Assembly: GCA_013339765.2 (NCBI GenBank)
Contig: CM023450.1
Coordinates: 44,304,231 to 44,368,230, forward strand
Source: Haemaphysalis longicornis
Lineage: Eukaryota; Arthropoda; Arachnida; Ixodida; Ixodidae
DNA: 64,000 nucleotides
Direction of reading: 5' to 3'
Below are positions 24,150 through 36,399 of the stretch, in pieces; positions within the stretch are counted from its first letter, which is position 1, and each line of letters starts with the position of its first letter. The position numbers and the translations under genes are program-made. Under the pieces are notes generated by a model. It made no database searches. It was not told the DNA's origin and saw only the letters and a program-made list of their open reading frames with translations.

Positions 24150-25140
24150 TTAAATAATAAATGTTTATTTAATAATTATTGTGTACATGATGACAAGGGC
24201 CCGCAGCAAAAGCTGTCATAAACAGCTTGGCTAAAGCTTCTGACCCCTGTTTTGGCAAGAGGCAAGGATAGAAAAGAGGGAAGTACAACTAAACGTACAT
24301 AACACCCCTACACAGGAACATCGGGTCAACATTTGTAACCCTTGTTATAAACGAATACAAAAAAGTTATAAAAAGATAACGATGTAACGATAACAATGTT
24401 TCAAAAACTTAAGTGCAAAAAGTTACAATGATTTGTCAAGGCATAGAAGTACGAACATAAATATAACATGAATTATGAAAGAAAAAATGACAATAACTCT
24501 TTGTTTGTCGATTTCTTAAGGCTTGTGTTTTTATCTTTCAAGCTATTGAGCAGTAGCGGAAGCTTGTTATTTAGGATTTCCACGGCATAAGTTGTTCTGT
24601 GCGTTTAAAGGTTTCATATATCTGTATTCTTGGTTCTACATATCGCCTGCGTTGCGTCGGCGCGTTAAACCATACAACCAAGTATCAAGTATCAAGGTTC
24701 TGCATATATGTTTTCATGGCTTTATCAGAGCAATCTTACGAAGTATAAATGTACTATATTTAATTTCGCGCTTGACAGAATGACACAGACGATACGCATA
24801 TAATTTAGTTACTGGCAAAATTTATGCTTTTGTAAAAACACCGGTTATGGTGTGCAATCGAGGAAGGTTTTCAATTACGTGTAAGAAGCTCTTTTGTAGC
24901 ACGTGCAATTTGTGTAGGTTTTTCTGTGTCGTGGTGCACCTGACTAAATGACAATACTTTAGGCGAGAATAAAATAAAGACTGATAGATTAGGATCAGCA
25001 CGTTTGGCTATAGCACCTCATGTATCCGGTAAACAATGCCTATGACTTGCAATATTTTGGTAATAAGATTGGTTACGTGGTCGCCCCAGGACAGTTTTTG
25101 GTTTTAATCAATCACATATCTTTCTATGGGAATACGTTGA
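24150..25140 (-). mobile_element. CR1-like LINE fragment, degenerate
   Basis: Read on the minus strand, fragments such as SWGDHV, IGIVYRIHEVL, LILIYQSLFYSRLKYCHLV and LHKLHVLQKSFLHVIENLP follow the post-catalytic part of CR1/Jockey-type reverse transcriptases. Stops are frequent. The 3' part (24150-24590) is AT-rich UTR-like sequence. A short SINE-derived segment interrupts it at 24638-24676. Confidence 0.6.
24638..24676 (+). repeat. SINE 3' fragment within the CR1-like remnant
   Basis: ATCGCCTGCGTTGCGTCGGC and the following GCGTTAAACC match the 3' body of the SINE at 56021-56262, read in its sense direction. Only about 40 bp are present. Confidence 0.55.
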
Positions 25141-28100
25141 AAACATATATCTATTGTTAATGTGACTCTTGTTAATGTCCGCTTCCACCCCCACCCCCCA
25201 CCCCTTCCCCGGAATCTACCTTTACTGAAAAAAAACGTCACCCAAAACGTCCTCGGCAGTAAAACGTAAATCGAGCAGGTCTAAAAACAAAAATAATAAG
25301 GCAGCAACTCCCCCCACGTGCGCTCGAAGTGCAGTCGAGTATTTAGAAAATGCTGCGCTCACGTACATTCACGCTCTGATCTCTTGCGAAAGATTTTTCT
25401 CTCGTTGTGCGTAAAAAACAAAGAGACTACTCACACAGCGCGACAGTATGCGCACTCGCGTACCAAAGTTTAACGTGGAGGGCCCACACCGCGGTGTGAG
25501 TGATAGGCAGTCGGCGTCTGTCGCCCAGCGTGCGCATTGTCAACCACTAATGGTTGACCTTGGCAACGTGCTGGTTACGCAGCATGACGCCGTCGCCGGG
25601 CAGGGAAAATGCGACGACTACCTAAAAAGCGGGAGCTAATGAAAAGGGCTCGGGCTGGCTGCCCTCCCGCTGGCCATTCAGCCATCCAGCTAAGCGCACT
25701 CTCGCCGCCGCCCCGTGCTGTCCACCAAGGACGTGCGCAGAGGCTTCGGCGTGCACCCCCGTCGCTCCTCCCGCAACTGGAGCGTGTCTCTACACGGAAA
25801 CGCTTTCGCAAAACAAAGCAGGCCCCGCGTTCGCTGCGGCGGGCCACTCGAGGCGCGAAGCAGAAAGAGAGGCATCAGAGAAACGTTCTTTGCGACTCCC
25901 CGCGGTCGAGTAGGTTAGGCGCCAGCCGGCGAATGGAAATTACATCTCGCAGAGAACGCTTGATCGAATAGTTAGCGACAATCGGCTGCTGGCGCGTTTC
26001 TCCGACAATGAGCCGCGTCTAGACGTGCCTCCTACGCGCCGTTTCGCTCCGCGTGGCTGCTTTTATGTGCAACTGGCAGCGAAGCGAGTTACCTATTGCG
26101 GCCTACGTGTACCATGCAGTGTTACGGGACCATGGTTGTGCTAACGACCTAGCTAAGCATGACGTCAGGTTGTGCGACGTCGAGGGATAAGCGCCCTACG
26201 CCACCAAACCTAGTAGGTCTTAATGCGTTGTATTATGATTAGGCCCACCGTTAGCGCTCATGGCGACGCTATAACGTTTCCGTCATAACGTCGGCGCAGT
26301 AAAAAAAAACTGTGGTTGAGTCCTCTGTCAAGGAATCGGGACACGAAAGTGAAATGTGCAGAGAAATCTGCAGCTGAGCATGATTTGCGGGTCGGCGGCT
26401 GTCTTGTCGGTGTGCTTGCCGAGCGACGTCCTGCTGACGGGTCGCTTCGGCAAAGGTGTACTGGCGTCATTTCCGTGACGGATATGACGTTAGTGAAATC
26501 TTGTTTGATCGCGGCATAAAACACTTTCGTGATAAATATAAAACCCGAAAACGAACAACCCAAGTATAACGTACTCTATAGTACTAAAGGTTGCTTCCCC
26601 GAAAGAAGACCCTGTGTGCAGGGGTGCACCTTTTACAGGCCGCTCGCTTCGTCGTACTGGCGTCACTTCCGTGACGGATCTTCGTGAATCCCGGAATAAA
26701 ACACTTTCGTGTTAAAATGAGTGCGATTCCGCTCTGTGAAGCTGGGTGACCGGCTGAGCTGTTTGTGGATTACTAGTTGGCCACAAACTATCTCTCAAAC
26801 CGCATCGTCGCGTCGGAGAAGCGTTCAGCGGGGTTGTAGCCACGCCGACGTCTTGCGTTTTCAGCCTCGCTGTTTTCGGTGTCCCGACGGGCATCGCGCT
26901 TACGCTTGGGGTCGAGGCCCGATCGTCGTCGGTGGTCGAGGCCCGATCGTCGTCCGCCGTGCTCGCGCCAATTAGCGCTTATTTTTCTCATAAGTAGGCC
27001 TCATTGTGTAACAAATAACGTGGGAAAGCCAGATTACGAAGACTAAGGTTACACCGATCTTCCTAATGTCGGCTTCACTTCTAAACACAAATGTATTGCT
27101 GGGAAGACATTTTATTAGGAGCAATAAACTCCGTTTTGTATCAAAATATGAAGCGCTAGGCGGCGAAAATTTGGCCGAAGGGAGCGGGGTTGGCCGAAGT
27201 GAGGGGGAAGGAAGCGGGTTTTCTCGGTCTACGCGCGCGCAAAAAAAAAGGGGGGGGGGGGGGGGGGTTAGCCTACAAGAGCTCCGCTGTAAAAAATGCA
27301 TTTAGTTTCTCAATAACAGAGTCCGTCATTTTGCGCCTAGGCCTCTTTCTCACCTCAGGACTTCCTGCATGGAGAGAGAAAGAAAGAAAGAAAGAGCTAG
27401 AGAAAGAATTTTTTCCTCTATTTTTTTCGCGGTAAGAATAGCGGGATCCTCCCAAGTGATGGGTCTCGGTGAGTATAATTTGAGTGAGTGATGCGGCATT
27501 GTGTAGACGTCTTGTGGCTGTCGGGCGATCCCAAAGTGTGCATATTGTTAAGATAGGGCGCGCCAGTGTTAGTTTAAGGCAAATAAGGTATCATCCATTC
27601 ATTCATCTATCCATTCTTGTCACCGAGTATCCGGCTTCTTTGTGTATGACGGACGGTGTCCTGGTGTCTACTAAGAGAGACGAGGAGCTATAGTGACGTC
27701 TTTGTGCCGTAACTTTTAGAGAAGCGTGAGAGAAGGGCTTCTCGGCTTCATAAGTTGGTGACATGCTCACACTTGCCTGCCGGACATCTTGATGGAGTTG
27801 GCTAAAGCCAACGTCACCCCTCAACAGCGAGATAATTAAAAGGTCATTGCGTTGACTACCCACTCAGCAATTGGGTTAATCAGGCGCAGCCTGAGTGAGT
27901 ACTTCGTCTCAAGCGGAATCACGATTACACTTGTCACCTGCTGTGCGTGCCGCATACTGCAAAAAATGAAGCGGGGTGAGGGGGATTATATATAGTCCTA
28001 CAAAACTTCCGTAATTAAAATTGATTCTAGCCTACTTTTTGCTTCTGCAAAGTCGGCTCCGATTTCTTTTGCGGCGGGCCATTGGACAGCTGGAGGGCAA

Positions 28101-31100
28101 GAGGCTGCCTGGAAGGTAACGATGAAAAACGCTATCACATCTACTTTCACCCCGTCCCCTCGCTTTTTATAAAATACACATGTTGAGGATTTAAGAAGGC
28201 AGGTTGCGCGCGGGAAATTTCTGTACTCGCTGGTGAGAGGGGGTTACAACTGGTCAGCCGAGCCGTCCACTGCGCTGTACAGGGTTTGGGACATGGGGTG
28301 AGATGTGGGGTTTGTAAGCACTCCCATACCACTTGGAACAGTGATACGGTTTGTCACACAATCTGCAGGGCACTGAGCAGAGGGAGAAGGGATGGGGGGA
28401 TCCCGGGAGAGCAAAACGCACTGAACGAGTCGACGAACGTGGGGGGATCGTGAGGCAGCCAGCGTCTGTGACCTGAAATAGACGCGCTCGTCAATAAAGC
28501 GTCATGCGACTGGACGGAGAGCGGTGGACAGAGCGCTGCACCGTCCTGCAAGGTCGAGCCCCGGTTAACGCTGTTCCGCAGCTGCTCCCGCAGCGAGGGG
28601 TCATGACCCGTGCGCAGTTCGCGCAACACCGAAAAATGCCTTACCCGCGGTGTGCCAGTGCGCCGGCGCCTCCTCTTATAAACTGTCCCAACGTTTACTG
28701 CCGCACCTGCTCCATTGTTCATGTAAGTCAGATCACCCGTTGGAAATCGTATCTATTGTTAAACGTAACGTTTGAGCTGTGCAAGTGAATTTATTAAGTT
28801 ACCGGAAAATGGTGAAAAGATTGTACATGATGGAAGAGAAGGAAAAAGTTGCAGGCTCTTGCTTTTTTCTGGGCTGCGTAGTGCCAATATAGCTACGCGA
28901 TGCTGTAGGCATCTCGGAGCTCCCTGGGAGGGCCTAAACGGCGTCTTTTGGGGTGACTGGGAGAGACAGTGACACCTTTCGACACACTAATGTGAAGGTG
29001 GACGTAATGTGGGAAGGAATGCGCACCGGGGCGGATACCGAGACACCGAATCTCTGACAAGCAGCTAGGCGACTCTTCTAGTGTTAAAATTACAATTGTA
29101 TTCTACGTTGAACTCTGTATTATTATTCTGAACACTTCACACAATAAACGAGTACTGTACTTATTCGATTGCATTTATCACTGCCTATTGCGGCCGAATG
29201 TTAATCTCGCGGCATGACTTGCTGATTAAACTGATTGTGAGTAGTGTGACTCATCGGAGCCTGATTATTATTTCACACAAAACGAAGGGGAATGGGGACA
29301 GATTAAGTTTTCAAAATTACAGAATCGAGTATCCGAACGTTTGCTTGCAAAGCGACAGTTTTTGGAGTGAGGAGTTCAATCCCAGTCGGAGCTTAGCCTC
29401 ATCGCTACCATAAATAGAACGGGGCTTCTGAGGCATGCTCCTGTCCTGTTCTCTCGTTTAAAGCTGGAAGCATCTTTACGGCCACTGTCCTAATAACGGG
29501 GAGTAACGCCTTGTTCGTATTCATAATTAACTTAAGCGCAACGAGACCGATACGAATTCAAAGTAGTGACAGGCGACCATCCGTGCGTATTTGTTGCCAT
29601 CGATTTGGCCGCGTTGCAATCTTTTTTAACTTATGAATTCGTTCTAACTTGTCCCATTGTCCTTCATTCCGACTTATTCGATGCGAGTGAGCGCACACTC
29701 ACTCGATATGGGGTGTGACCAGTGCTTTATGATACGTTGAAGAGCGGTAGAAAAACGATAATATTAAACTTGCTTACGAGGCTTTTGCCCATTCGTTGCG
29801 CCATTTAGTGTTGATTGTGTGGTCGATTTGAAGCTCTAGTTTGAGAAGACGTCAAATTCAATCTCATCAGATAACGTCTGGTTGGTGAGAACACTCTCTA
29901 GTTTTATAGGCAGCAGAAGCATTCTCTTTGAACCCCGATTTGATTTAAGCCTAGTTATGGTCAAGGTTTGGTGCTGCAGTAGCCAAATGATGAACACGTC
30001 AAACGAAAGGTGACATTGGACAGGTCAATATGTCGTTGTCCTTCCAACAGTACAGTAGACTCGCGTCTACTGTACTGACGAATGACATTTGTTAAGACGA
30101 ACAACACTTTTTCTCTCTTGCAACGCGAGCAATGAAAAATATATCTGCTTTAGGCGAATTTCTCATAATACGAACAAATTTTCACGGTCCCTTCCAGTTC
30201 ATCTCAACGGGACTCAAGCTTTTCGTTCATGTGTGTGTGTGAATGCGTGTGTATGCATATAGTCTGTATATAGCCTTTTAATAGCATGTTATCATATTTA
30301 ATTTTCCATTGCCCTTTCACTGCCCCTCCCCCCCCCCTTTTTTTTTCAATGTTCTTTGCTCCCCCGGCGAGAACTGTGCCCTCTGTCGAGAGGCAAAACT
30401 TCGCCTTGTAAATATTTTCAGTTTAATAAACCCTTTCTTTGTCTCTCGTTGCTCTCGCCCCCATCGGGTAGCTGTAACCGCGTTGCCCAAGATTCAACCA
30501 GCTCGACAGTATCGACCCATGCGCGTCGGTGTTCGCAGTACGTGCTTTTTCACAGAGCTCAATTTGGCCGCTCTGTAACGGAGCAGATTGGCTGAGCGCC
30601 CCCCTCCGGTGCACTCGTCACGCGCGACGCCTTCCGCCTGGCGGGAAGTCCTCACCTCGCGTGCGACAAGGCAACTTTTGCGCTCCGCTGTCCAAGCTGT
30701 AGCGGCGCGGAGAAGCCCAGCGTACAGGTACGGCGTCGCGTGGCGTGACGCCAGACCCTTTCCTTTTCCCCCTCTCCTCAGTGAATGGCAACCGTTACGC
30801 AAGAACGGTTCGCGCGGGCAATTATAAACAAGCGACACGGCGAGCGGGGACAGCTAGCGCGTTACGTCAGACACAGGAGCCCTTTGTTAACTCAAGGACT
30901 GTTTTAGGAAAGGCCTTTTTTCAATGGCAAGGTCGCCTGGCTCCCACAGCGTCCCGAACAACCAGACCTGTCTGTCTGTCCTCGGGTCCGCATTGTCCAG
31001 TCAAGTTCCGACATCCGGAGAATTCCAAAAGCTACCGCGTTCTCTGTATCGAGGCTGCGCGCCGCTGACACAACGCGTGGCAGATCCGTCGCTCTCTTTT

Positions 31101-31564
31101 TTCATATATTATCTTGCTCCAGTGGGTATGTGTTGTCACGCTCCGATGAGCGGCGACATTTTCCCGACGTGCATACATTCCGGCATTGTTGACCTGCGCC
31201 ACGCGTCGCGTGTGTCTGGCTGCGCATAGCATATCCCTTCTGACAAAAGCCTGCACGCGTGGCGGCTGATAGATGAAAGCGGTGAATTCCTCAATGCGCA
31301 TTTTCTCTGTTTCCTTGCTTCTTTTAACGGCGCTTTCGACAAGGCGAATAGGGTGGGTCTGTCATTACGAAACAGTGCGGCTTGTCACAACAGAAAAGTT
31401 CATCATAAAATTGCTGTAATTATGTTAACGAAGCACTTTGTCGAGATATTCAATGGGTAGCACATAATGTGGTTCTATCGTGTGACAGTAACTTGTGGTT
31501 CGTGCGTCCTTCGGTATCTTGGGCTGCGTGGAAAGCCGTCTTTATTGAAATTTGAGAAAATTAT
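25141..31564. other. SAXO-like gene intron 1, second part
   Basis: No coding exon is recognised. Notable items are a C-rich run near 25180-25210, GC-rich patches at 25440-25950 and 30590-30850, a G run at about 27251-27268, and a short duplicated motif (ACTGGCGTCA, then TTCCGTGACGGAT) near 26460 and 26658. Confidence 0.5.
30048..30077. repeat. Perfect hairpin, 13-bp arms
   Basis: CAGTACAGTAGAC (30048-30060) and its exact reverse complement (30065-30077) flank a 4-nt loop TCGC. Confidence 0.8.
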
Positions 31565-31565
31565 C

Positions 31566-31664
31566 GAGTGAGTGAGTGAGTGAGTGAGTGAGTGAGTGAG
31601 TGAGTGAGTGAGTGAGTGAGTGAGTGAGTGAGTGAGTGAGTGAGTGAGTGAGTGAGTGAGTGAG
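31566..31664. repeat. (AGTG)n microsatellite
   Basis: About 25 perfect tetranucleotide units. The Thr-His-Ser-Leu frames on the minus strand are translations of it. Confidence 0.97.
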
Positions 31665-32929
31665 CGAGCGGGCGAGCTTGACGCTGAAATACTGAATTTT
31701 ACATTCAAGAGCAGTCACGTGCCAAGACATTGCATCGTTCGGCTCTTACGTCGGGACGCGCTACCGTCAAACGTTTAGCTCATGCAAAGCGCTACGCACA
31801 CTTCACATTAACAAAAAGTTTATATAAAATCATTCATTACTCATTTCCAAAGTGAAAAGTGAGACGGAGTTTCTTTGTCGCCTGGCGAATTATTTCTGGC
31901 AAAATGCTGCTCATTATTGCCTGGATTGGCTGACCCTTTAAAAACACCGCATGCTTGGCAATGAAGAGGTGGGAAAGTGACCTGACTAGTCTTTGGCCCG
32001 CATAAAACACTGTTTACTTTTACTAACATCAGATCGCCTTCGCCAATGAGGATGAGGTCGTTTTAGGCAATCTCCCATCAGCGCCAGTTGAACAGTCATC
32101 CATGCTTCAACCTCGGCAGAAATTTGATAGAGCGCATAAATCAGGGGTATTTATCAACCTCAAGTTAATTCAAGGCTTTCTCCTCGGATGTAATGTACTC
32201 CGGGCATGTATATAGAACGGGTGACCTGTACATGTGAAAGTAGGAAGTAGGGAATCACCACTGACGAGGAGTCAAGCTCGGCTGTTCGAACATTTTATTG
32301 CAATTAAGTCGGCCCGGGCCTAGGGGGGATTGTAAGAGGGTGGTGAAGTGTATGCGGATTTGGTAAGGGGTACGCTTGCTTCGATAGCTGGCAGCTAGGG
32401 GTTCAAGGATGCACTCGATCGGTTCAAGCGGTTGAGGCCATAGCATACGTCCCGCGGTGTTTCTTAGGTGGAGTGACCCAGATGGCCTAGGAATGAGTTA
32501 AGGCTGGATGAAAGGAGTTTCCAAGGGAGAAGAATGGGCAGAATGATGCACCAAAAGTCTAAAAGGAAAAAAAAGAAGAAAAGGCACAACGCAAGGTGTA
32601 ACCGCGTCGAAACAAGCACAACATACCTGGCATCACCATCATCGTCAGCAGCGATGCGGAGGCAACGAATCCACCAGCTCCACAACAAAGTATTATCGAA
32701 GGGGCTTGTTTCACGTGACACTGTTCATACCAATACTGCAGGAAAAAAACGGTCTTAGTTTTAGTCGCATAATTGGCAAGCCCCGTCATCACCCTTACAG
32801 TTCCCAGGTGACCTATGGGCGACACGAATGGCTGCAAAGGAGGACCTCCATCCAGAACACGAGCTAAAATTATTTCCGTGTTCGGTTCTCCTCCCCCTTT
32901 ACCTCACCAGAAGGAAGGAAGGTGTCGTA
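31665..32929. other. SAXO-like gene intron 1, third part
   Basis: No gene is seen. Sequence around 32260-32540 may be a minus-strand retroelement 3' region (a TTTTATTGCAATTAA-type end at 32292), unconfirmed. Confidence 0.4.
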
Positions 32930-33521
32930 CGGAGGATTCTATGGGGGGTGGCGCTTACTCCGGCCGCCCGCACGGATTGATGAAAAGGAGATAACCGCGG
33001 ACCTGGGCAATGCCCAACTTGCTCTGTTGACACGACTCCGGCAGACCTCTACCTATTATGGGCATGCCTTGGACCCATGACCTCCGAAGAAACGCCAGAG
33101 CGAAAGTTGCCTTCAGACAGTACGGCCAAAACTCCACCGCAGTTTACACAGACGCAGTCTCCTATCCCGGATGAAGAACCATGACCGCTGCTGTGACTGC
33201 AACGCAAGCCCTCCTCACAAGCGCATCAATTTCTACAACCCATACCCTGGAGGCAGAAGTGGCCATCACCCTAGCCATTGTCCAAACCCTTGATGAGATC
33301 ATTATTATCAGGGACTGTCAACAAGCGTGTAGAACCTGCTGCACTAGCTGAGCTCAAAAATCGCCGCACAAGGTCTATTGCAGAATCCTCCCCAACATCT
33401 CGTAAGGATTATTGAGCTTCTGTCCATGCCTCCATGCCAGGCAACGAAGCTGCCCACTAGCATGCGCGAGAGCTGACACACCGGGCAAGCCAGGCGTTCG
33501 GAGAGCAGTGGCAATTCTGTA
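32930..33521 (+). mobile_element. I-like LINE fragment, RNase H region, left part
   Basis: The plus strand contains AVYTDAVSYPG-like sequence and LEAEVAITLAIVQTLDEIIII, the first strands and the E-x-E-x-A-I helix of LINE RNase H, then a stretch resembling the D-S/C-Q-Q-A strand. Multiple stops and shifts are present. It breaks at 33521 where a TIR element is inserted. Confidence 0.55.
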
Positions 33522-34704
33522 CTTTTAGGGGCGAAGCACCTTAGGGGCTGGGGCTGTCGGCGTCTCCTGTCGTTTCCTGTAGTCGCGGTACTAAAACACC
33601 CAGACACTTGGTTAACAACGCGTCGCGCTAGAACGTAACACGTACTAAAAGAAAAGTGTATAATGGACAAAACAGGTTCAAAAATAAACTAACACGATTT
33701 GAAGATCTGTGGAACGCTCCCTGTCCATTTCAGCAATCGTCAAGCACAAGCAGAAGCTGTTTGTACACGGGTTATAATTTTTGTTGCACTCAAGTACCCG
33801 CCGGCTCTCGACGCCAGGCCTGATCGGGTGGGTGGTCGGTGAAAGCAAGGAAAGGCACACTTACCTGGTGCCGGGGCCTCGTTGATCACCGAGAACGAGC
33901 CCACAGGGCTAGGACCGGACATTGCACTGCGCTCTCGTTGACCCCTGGCACTACCCCAAACTGGGGCAGACGGGGCATACAAATTGCTTAAATCCGGTTC
34001 AACGCAAGAGAGGGTGCCACCGCCTCATCAGAAAGCACGCAATTGCTCCTCCCCACCGGCTCCTTATCCGGCGCCCAACCAGCGCGCGCCATGTAGCAAG
34101 AGATAGACTTACAATCTTTAAATACACTTATACAACCCATGCTTCGCTCCTCCCTAAGTTTCACGTTAGTGGAGATGGCCCTTTTTCCTGTAAAAAAATT
34201 CCGGGCCATCTCCACTAACGTTAATACTGAGGCGGAGTGAAGCATGCAGTGTGCTCCGGTGTTTCCCACAGCAAAATCGCGGATAATGGGCAGTTCCGGG
34301 CCCATTAGGCGCCGGTGGGAGGAGCAATCACGCGCTCGCTGAGGCGGTGGCACCCTCTCTTGTGTTGAACTGGCGTTAACGAATTAAATGAGACAGACTG
34401 GCCGTAAGTTGTCTTCGTGTCACACGCCGCAGCGTGCTAATAAGTATGCTTTACACGAAAAAACCTGGCGTGTGAAACCATTTCGAAATAGAATTTAAAA
34501 ATTTTTATTATTGGTGGAATTAAATCCTGATTATTCCTGCATGTTAAATTAGTTTAGATCATGTAAGTTTTTTTAACCGGTTTTATTCATTATACACTTG
34601 TTTTTTAACCATCGTTTGACAACTTTATTTACCGTGACGACATGAGATGACGACGACAGGAGACGACGACAGCCCGAGCCCCTAAGGTGCTTCGCCCCTA
34701 AAAG
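33522..34704. mobile_element. TIR element, 1.18 kb, inside a LINE fragment
   Basis: Perfect 28-bp inverted ends, 33522-33549 and 34677-34704, contain GGGGCGAAGCACCTTAGGGG. TA dinucleotides at 33526-33527 and 34699-34700 could be a TA target-site duplication, as for mariner-like elements, but the outer bases are also inverted, so the exact end is ambiguous. No transposase frame is present. The interior is a large foldback (33998-34369). Confidence 0.75.
33998..34369. repeat. Internal foldback of the TIR element
   Basis: TTCAACGCAAGAGAGGGTGC at 33998 reappears inverted, with a single mismatch in the first 20 bp, ending at 34369. The innermost arms include ACGTTAGTGGAGATGGCCC and its reverse complement around 34162-34221. 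The copy is therefore hairpin-like over about 370 bp. Confidence 0.75.
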
Positions 34705-34960
34705 AAATCACGCAGCACTACCCCGTGGAGCGAAACAACACATTCCCCTTTACGCAAAAGCCTCACGATAGCACAAGAACGTCACCTTCAAGGCATCCAA
34801 AGAAGCACATTTCCCCACCTCATTGGAGCCCACATTTTGGCCCATAGTCCGTACCGGTGACTCTGCTGCGGCGTGTTCTGCCTTAGAAATGGTTGCCACG
34901 CAAAAGGGAGGCTTCCGGCCGGGCTCACCGAGAAAATCGCGTTACTTCTGACACCTTGTT
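34705..34960 (+). mobile_element. I-like LINE fragment, C-terminal region, right part
   Basis: Directly after the TIR element the plus strand reads EITQHYPVERNNTFPF, which corresponds to the ITQHY...R.FPPPH segment at the end of I-like LINE ORF2 (compare 54315-54714 and the minus-strand LINE near 6400). It is the right half of the fragment that begins at 32930. Confidence 0.5.
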
Positions 34961-35569
34961 GAAGATTAGAACATGGTAGGTTTATTGCAACCAGGTGAGC
35001 ACTGTCCCGAGCCGGCGCTCAGCTCAAGACACAAGCCACGCGGGGTCCTGGCTCGCGCAGTGCATTACGCCAGCATGCCAGCCGCGATGTGGCTACTGCC
35101 TACATTAGAGGGGAGCCGGGACTGCCGCATCCCAAACAGAAGCCCAGCTGCACAAGGATGGCATGCAGGGAAAGTAGGCGAGAAGCACTTGTTTTCTTGT
35201 AGCTCCCCTACCATACGAAGTACACAGGTTTTATGTTTCGTATACGACGTTTCCTGAGTCGTCAGATTCCAGCTACAATTAGCCTAACACTATGTACTTA
35301 GAATTCGGTCGTAGCATTTACCAGAGCCGTACGTTACATGTTAAATGTGTTAACCAAAACATTTTGGCAAATCTTTTTAGGTGCTTTCTGCGTGCTTCTG
35401 ACGTTTGCCAGAGTTAGTTTGCCAGAGAAATTTCTGGGCAAACGAGAACGAAAGCGGTAAATAGTGGGTCCAAATAAAATATGAATAAGCATAGGAGGCC
35501 TTCGGCAATCCCCACATGCATATTTTTATGCGAATAGTATATTGAAAATACCTGTGGAAAACCCAGTTG
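34961..35569. other. Unannotated intron sequence
   Basis: No gene or repeat is identified. Confidence 0.5.
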
Positions 35570-36195
35570 TTATTTTTAGGGGCGAAGCTCCTAAAGCCAT
35601 GGGTATGTCCATCCCTTGTGTCTCGTGGTACGTGACCGCCGCATGCTTTCGGAGATGTCGCAAAGTGGGCCGCGTCGCACGCGCGAGAACCGGCTGCAAC
35701 CGGCAGCGCAAACTCGGCACCGGGAGCGCGAGCTTGTCTGTGTTCGCCAACGGAGGCGCGAGCGCACGTGCACTGCGAGGGGGAGATCACGCAAGAGATC
35801 ACGCCACGAACGCAGGCAGTCGTTCTCGGAGATCGAACGAGACGCAAGGACCTTTGCTCGTTTCCTCTTGTCTTGTTCGGGCACAAGTTCGCCCTAAATA
35901 AAAGTTATTTCTTTACCGTTGTGTCCCATCCTACGTGACAAATTGTGGTGGAGGTGCGGGGTAGTAGTCCTCGATGGCGCGGGGTCTTTCACCAGGTCTA
36001 GGCCTGGGAGCATTGACTCCGAAAATAAAAGTTGATTTGTACAATGTACGCACACAGTCTTACGTCTTTCTTAATGATGTAATGGGCGAACTTTCACGGG
36101 AGAGTTACGGTTACCGATGATCTCCCCTTTCTCGAGCTTCGCCCCACTTATCATCATTCATTCCGTGGATATGGTTTGATTTTTATAGTTTACGC
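35570..36195. mobile_element. Non-autonomous TIR element, copy B
   Basis: The ends match copy A (3245-3870) in opposite orientation: GGGGCGAAGCTCCTAAAGCC at 35580, and at the other end TTGTACAATGTACGCACACA through CGAGCTTCGCCCC and CCACTTATCATCATTCATT. The cores differ. The plus-strand core has an Arg/Gln/Glu-rich frame (about 35616-35897) reminiscent in composition of the frame in copy A. Confidence 0.65.
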
Positions 36196-36399
36196 TTAAA
36201 CATTCTTGCGTTTTTTAAAAATGTGTAATACGATGAATTTTTTCCTAGCAGAGTTTTCTTGTAAAACCGGGTGATCTCCACTAGCTTTGTGCATGGAAAA
36301 AGCACCTTTAAAATTCTTTCATTCCCGTAAAAAATTAGGGGCGTGTTTTTTTGCTTTAAGGTTAAATTAATTGCGTTGTACTATAAACCTTTGGGGAAA

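Noticed and set aside
25575..25971. Overlapping Arg-rich frames at 25.6 kb
   Set aside because: The GC-rich patch is open on both strands and shows no family features or splice signals.
31475..31730. Thr-His-Ser-Leu repeat proteins on the minus strand
   Set aside because: They arise from the (AGTG)n run and have no independent support.
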